Assembly: GCA_002791035.1 (NCBI GenBank)
Contig: PFWG01000038.1
Location: forward strand, 439 to 7,673
Reading direction: 5' to 3'
Source of the DNA: Candidatus Portnoybacteria bacterium CG_4_9_14_3_um_filter_43_11
Lineage (GTDB): Bacteria; Patescibacteriota; Minisyncoccia; Portnoybacterales; UBA2143
Length of the DNA: 7,235 bases
This document shows, in pieces, positions 6,466 to 7,235 of this stretch. Below the pieces are notes generated by a model that had not been told where the DNA came from, searched no databases, and saw nothing but the letters and a program-made list of their open reading frames with translations. The position numbers and the translations under genes were made by a program. The number at the start of each line of letters is the position of its first letter. Within the stretch, counting starts at the first letter, position 1.

Positions 6466-6498
6466 CGTTGCCGTCTTTGTTCAAATGCGTTAAACACT

Positions 6499-7182
6499 AT
6501 GATTCGCTTTGAAAAAGTTTCAAAAATATATCCGCCCAACTGCCGGGCGCTCAATAACATCAATTTGGAAATCAAAGACCGCGAATTTGTTTCTATTGCC
6601 GGCCGTTCCGGCGCCGGCAAGTCCACCTTGATTAAACTTTTAATTCGCGAGGACTCTCCGACCGCCGGCCGGATTTTTTACAACAAGCAGGACATCAACG
6701 AAATTCCCAAGAGGGAGATTCCTTTCTGGCGAAGAAAAACCGGCATGGTTTTTCAGGATTTCCGGCTCTTGCCCGACAAAAACGCCTACGAAAATATCGC
6801 CTTTGCCATGGAAGTCGGCGGCCGCGACGATGCCGACATTGCCAAAAATATCCCGCAGCTGCTTAGAATTGTCAATCTGTCGGACCGGGCGGAGCATTTT
6901 CCCAACCAGCTTTCCGGCGGAGAAAAACAGCGGGTGGCCATCGCCCGCGCTTTGGCGCACCGGCCAGAGATTCTTATTGCCGACGAACCGACCGGCAACT
7001 TAGACCTTTTAAACGCCTGGGAAATCGTCCGCCTGCTGATAAAAATCAACGAACTCGGAACAACCGTTATTCTCTCTACCCATAACCGCGAGATTATCAA
7101 CGGATTGGACAAAAGAGTGGTTACTTTGGAAAAAGGAAGGATAATTAAAGACGACGAAAAGGGGAAATATATCCTTTTTTAA
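6499..7182 (+). CDS. ftsE: Cell division ATP-binding protein FtsE
   Basis: A 227-residue ABC ATPase, normal length for FtsE, which pairs with membrane protein FtsX at the division site and controls peptidoglycan hydrolases rather than moving a known substrate. Motifs in order: Walker A GRSGAGKST (35-43), Q-loop Gln86 in the FtsE-typical context VFQDFRLL, signature LSGGEKQR (138-145), Walker B ILIADE (158-163) with catalytic Glu163, D-loop GNLD (166-169) and switch His195 in STHN. All catalytic residues are present. The gene starts 33 bases after prfB with no visible Shine-Dalgarno. The ftsX start lies six bases after the stop, as expected for a co-expressed pair. Other LolD/MacB-type ATPases share these motifs, but QDFRLL and the adjacent ftsX make FtsE the clear choice. 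Confidence 0.95.
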   Translation: MIRFEKVSKIYPPNCRALNNINLEIKDREFVSIAGRSGAGKSTLIKLLIREDSPTAGRIFYNKQDINEIPKREIPFWRRKTGMVFQDFRLLPDKNAYENIAFAMEVGGRDDADIAKNIPQLLRIVNLSDRAEHFPNQLSGGEKQRVAIARALAHRPEILIADEPTGNLDLLNAWEIVRLLIKINELGTTVILSTHNREIINGLDKRVVTLEKGRIIKDDEKGKYILF

Positions 7183-7188
7183 ACAACT

Positions 7189-7235
7189 ATGTTGACGAGC
7201 ATTTATCGCGTTATAAAATCGGGTTGGATTAGTTT
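7189..7235 (+). CDS. ftsX: Cell division protein FtsX, N-terminus only (cut by window end)
   Basis: An ATG six bases after the ftsE stop opens a frame that runs to the window edge and encodes MLTSIYRVIKSGWISF (the last codon is incomplete). A short amphipathic start of the type 'SxYRVIKxGxxxF' precedes the first membrane helix in FtsX proteins, and ftsX nearly always follows ftsE. Only 15 full codons are visible, so the call rests mainly on position. No Shine-Dalgarno is seen. Confidence 0.8.
   Translation, partial: MLTSIYRVIKSGWIS

Noticed and set aside
6477..6503. TATGAT at 6498-6503 as an ftsE promoter
   Set aside because: The -10 overlaps the ftsE start codon, and the upstream TTGTTC is a poor -35 with a 15-base spacer.
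1..7235. CRISPR arrays, insertion sequences, toxin-antitoxin or phage genes
   Set aside because: No spaced direct repeats, terminal inverted repeats, transposase, integrase or defence-like protein were found; the genes are housekeeping in character.

Overview
The window looks like a gene-dense chromosomal segment from a small-genome bacterium, most likely Patescibacteria/CPR (Parcubacteria-like). This is inference, not a database result. It rests on the DUF4012 protein, the short FtsB/DivIC-like protein with an aromatic C-terminal tail, near-absent intergenic space and few recognisable Shine-Dalgarno sites. Every main gene is on the + strand. Stop codons seen are TAA (four genes), TAG and TGA, so the standard code applies and UGA is a real stop here.

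Left part (1-4852): the 3' part of a DUF4012 gene overlaps by one base the start of murJ (lipid II flippase). murJ is followed three bases later by lepA (elongation factor 4), which has the only good Shine-Dalgarno site in the window. The three are spaced like one operon. A hairpin follows lepA, and its T-run runs straight into the -35 box of a near-consensus promoter (4889-4916).

Right part (4889-7235): the promoter drives a 139-base leader holding a possible 24-residue membrane peptide. Then come an FtsB/DivIC-like division gene, tRNA-Gly(CCC), tRNA-Thr(CGT), an RF2-type release factor (prfB), ftsE and the first 47 bases of ftsX. The tRNAs sit 3 bases after the division gene's stop and directly abut each other, so they are probably cut out of a mixed mRNA/tRNA transcript. 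The order prfB-ftsE-ftsX is a known bacterial synteny and supports these calls. Function is mostly cell-envelope and division (MurJ, FtsB-like, FtsEX) mixed with translation (LepA, RF2, two tRNAs).

The most unusual item is the release factor. It keeps SPF and GGQ but has no domain 1, carries Gln where the conserved stop-codon-stacking His should be, and has GPGGQY instead of the usual GAGGQH. No mobile element, CRISPR array, integrase or attachment site was seen. The longest non-genic stretch is the 209 bases between lepA and the FtsB-like gene.
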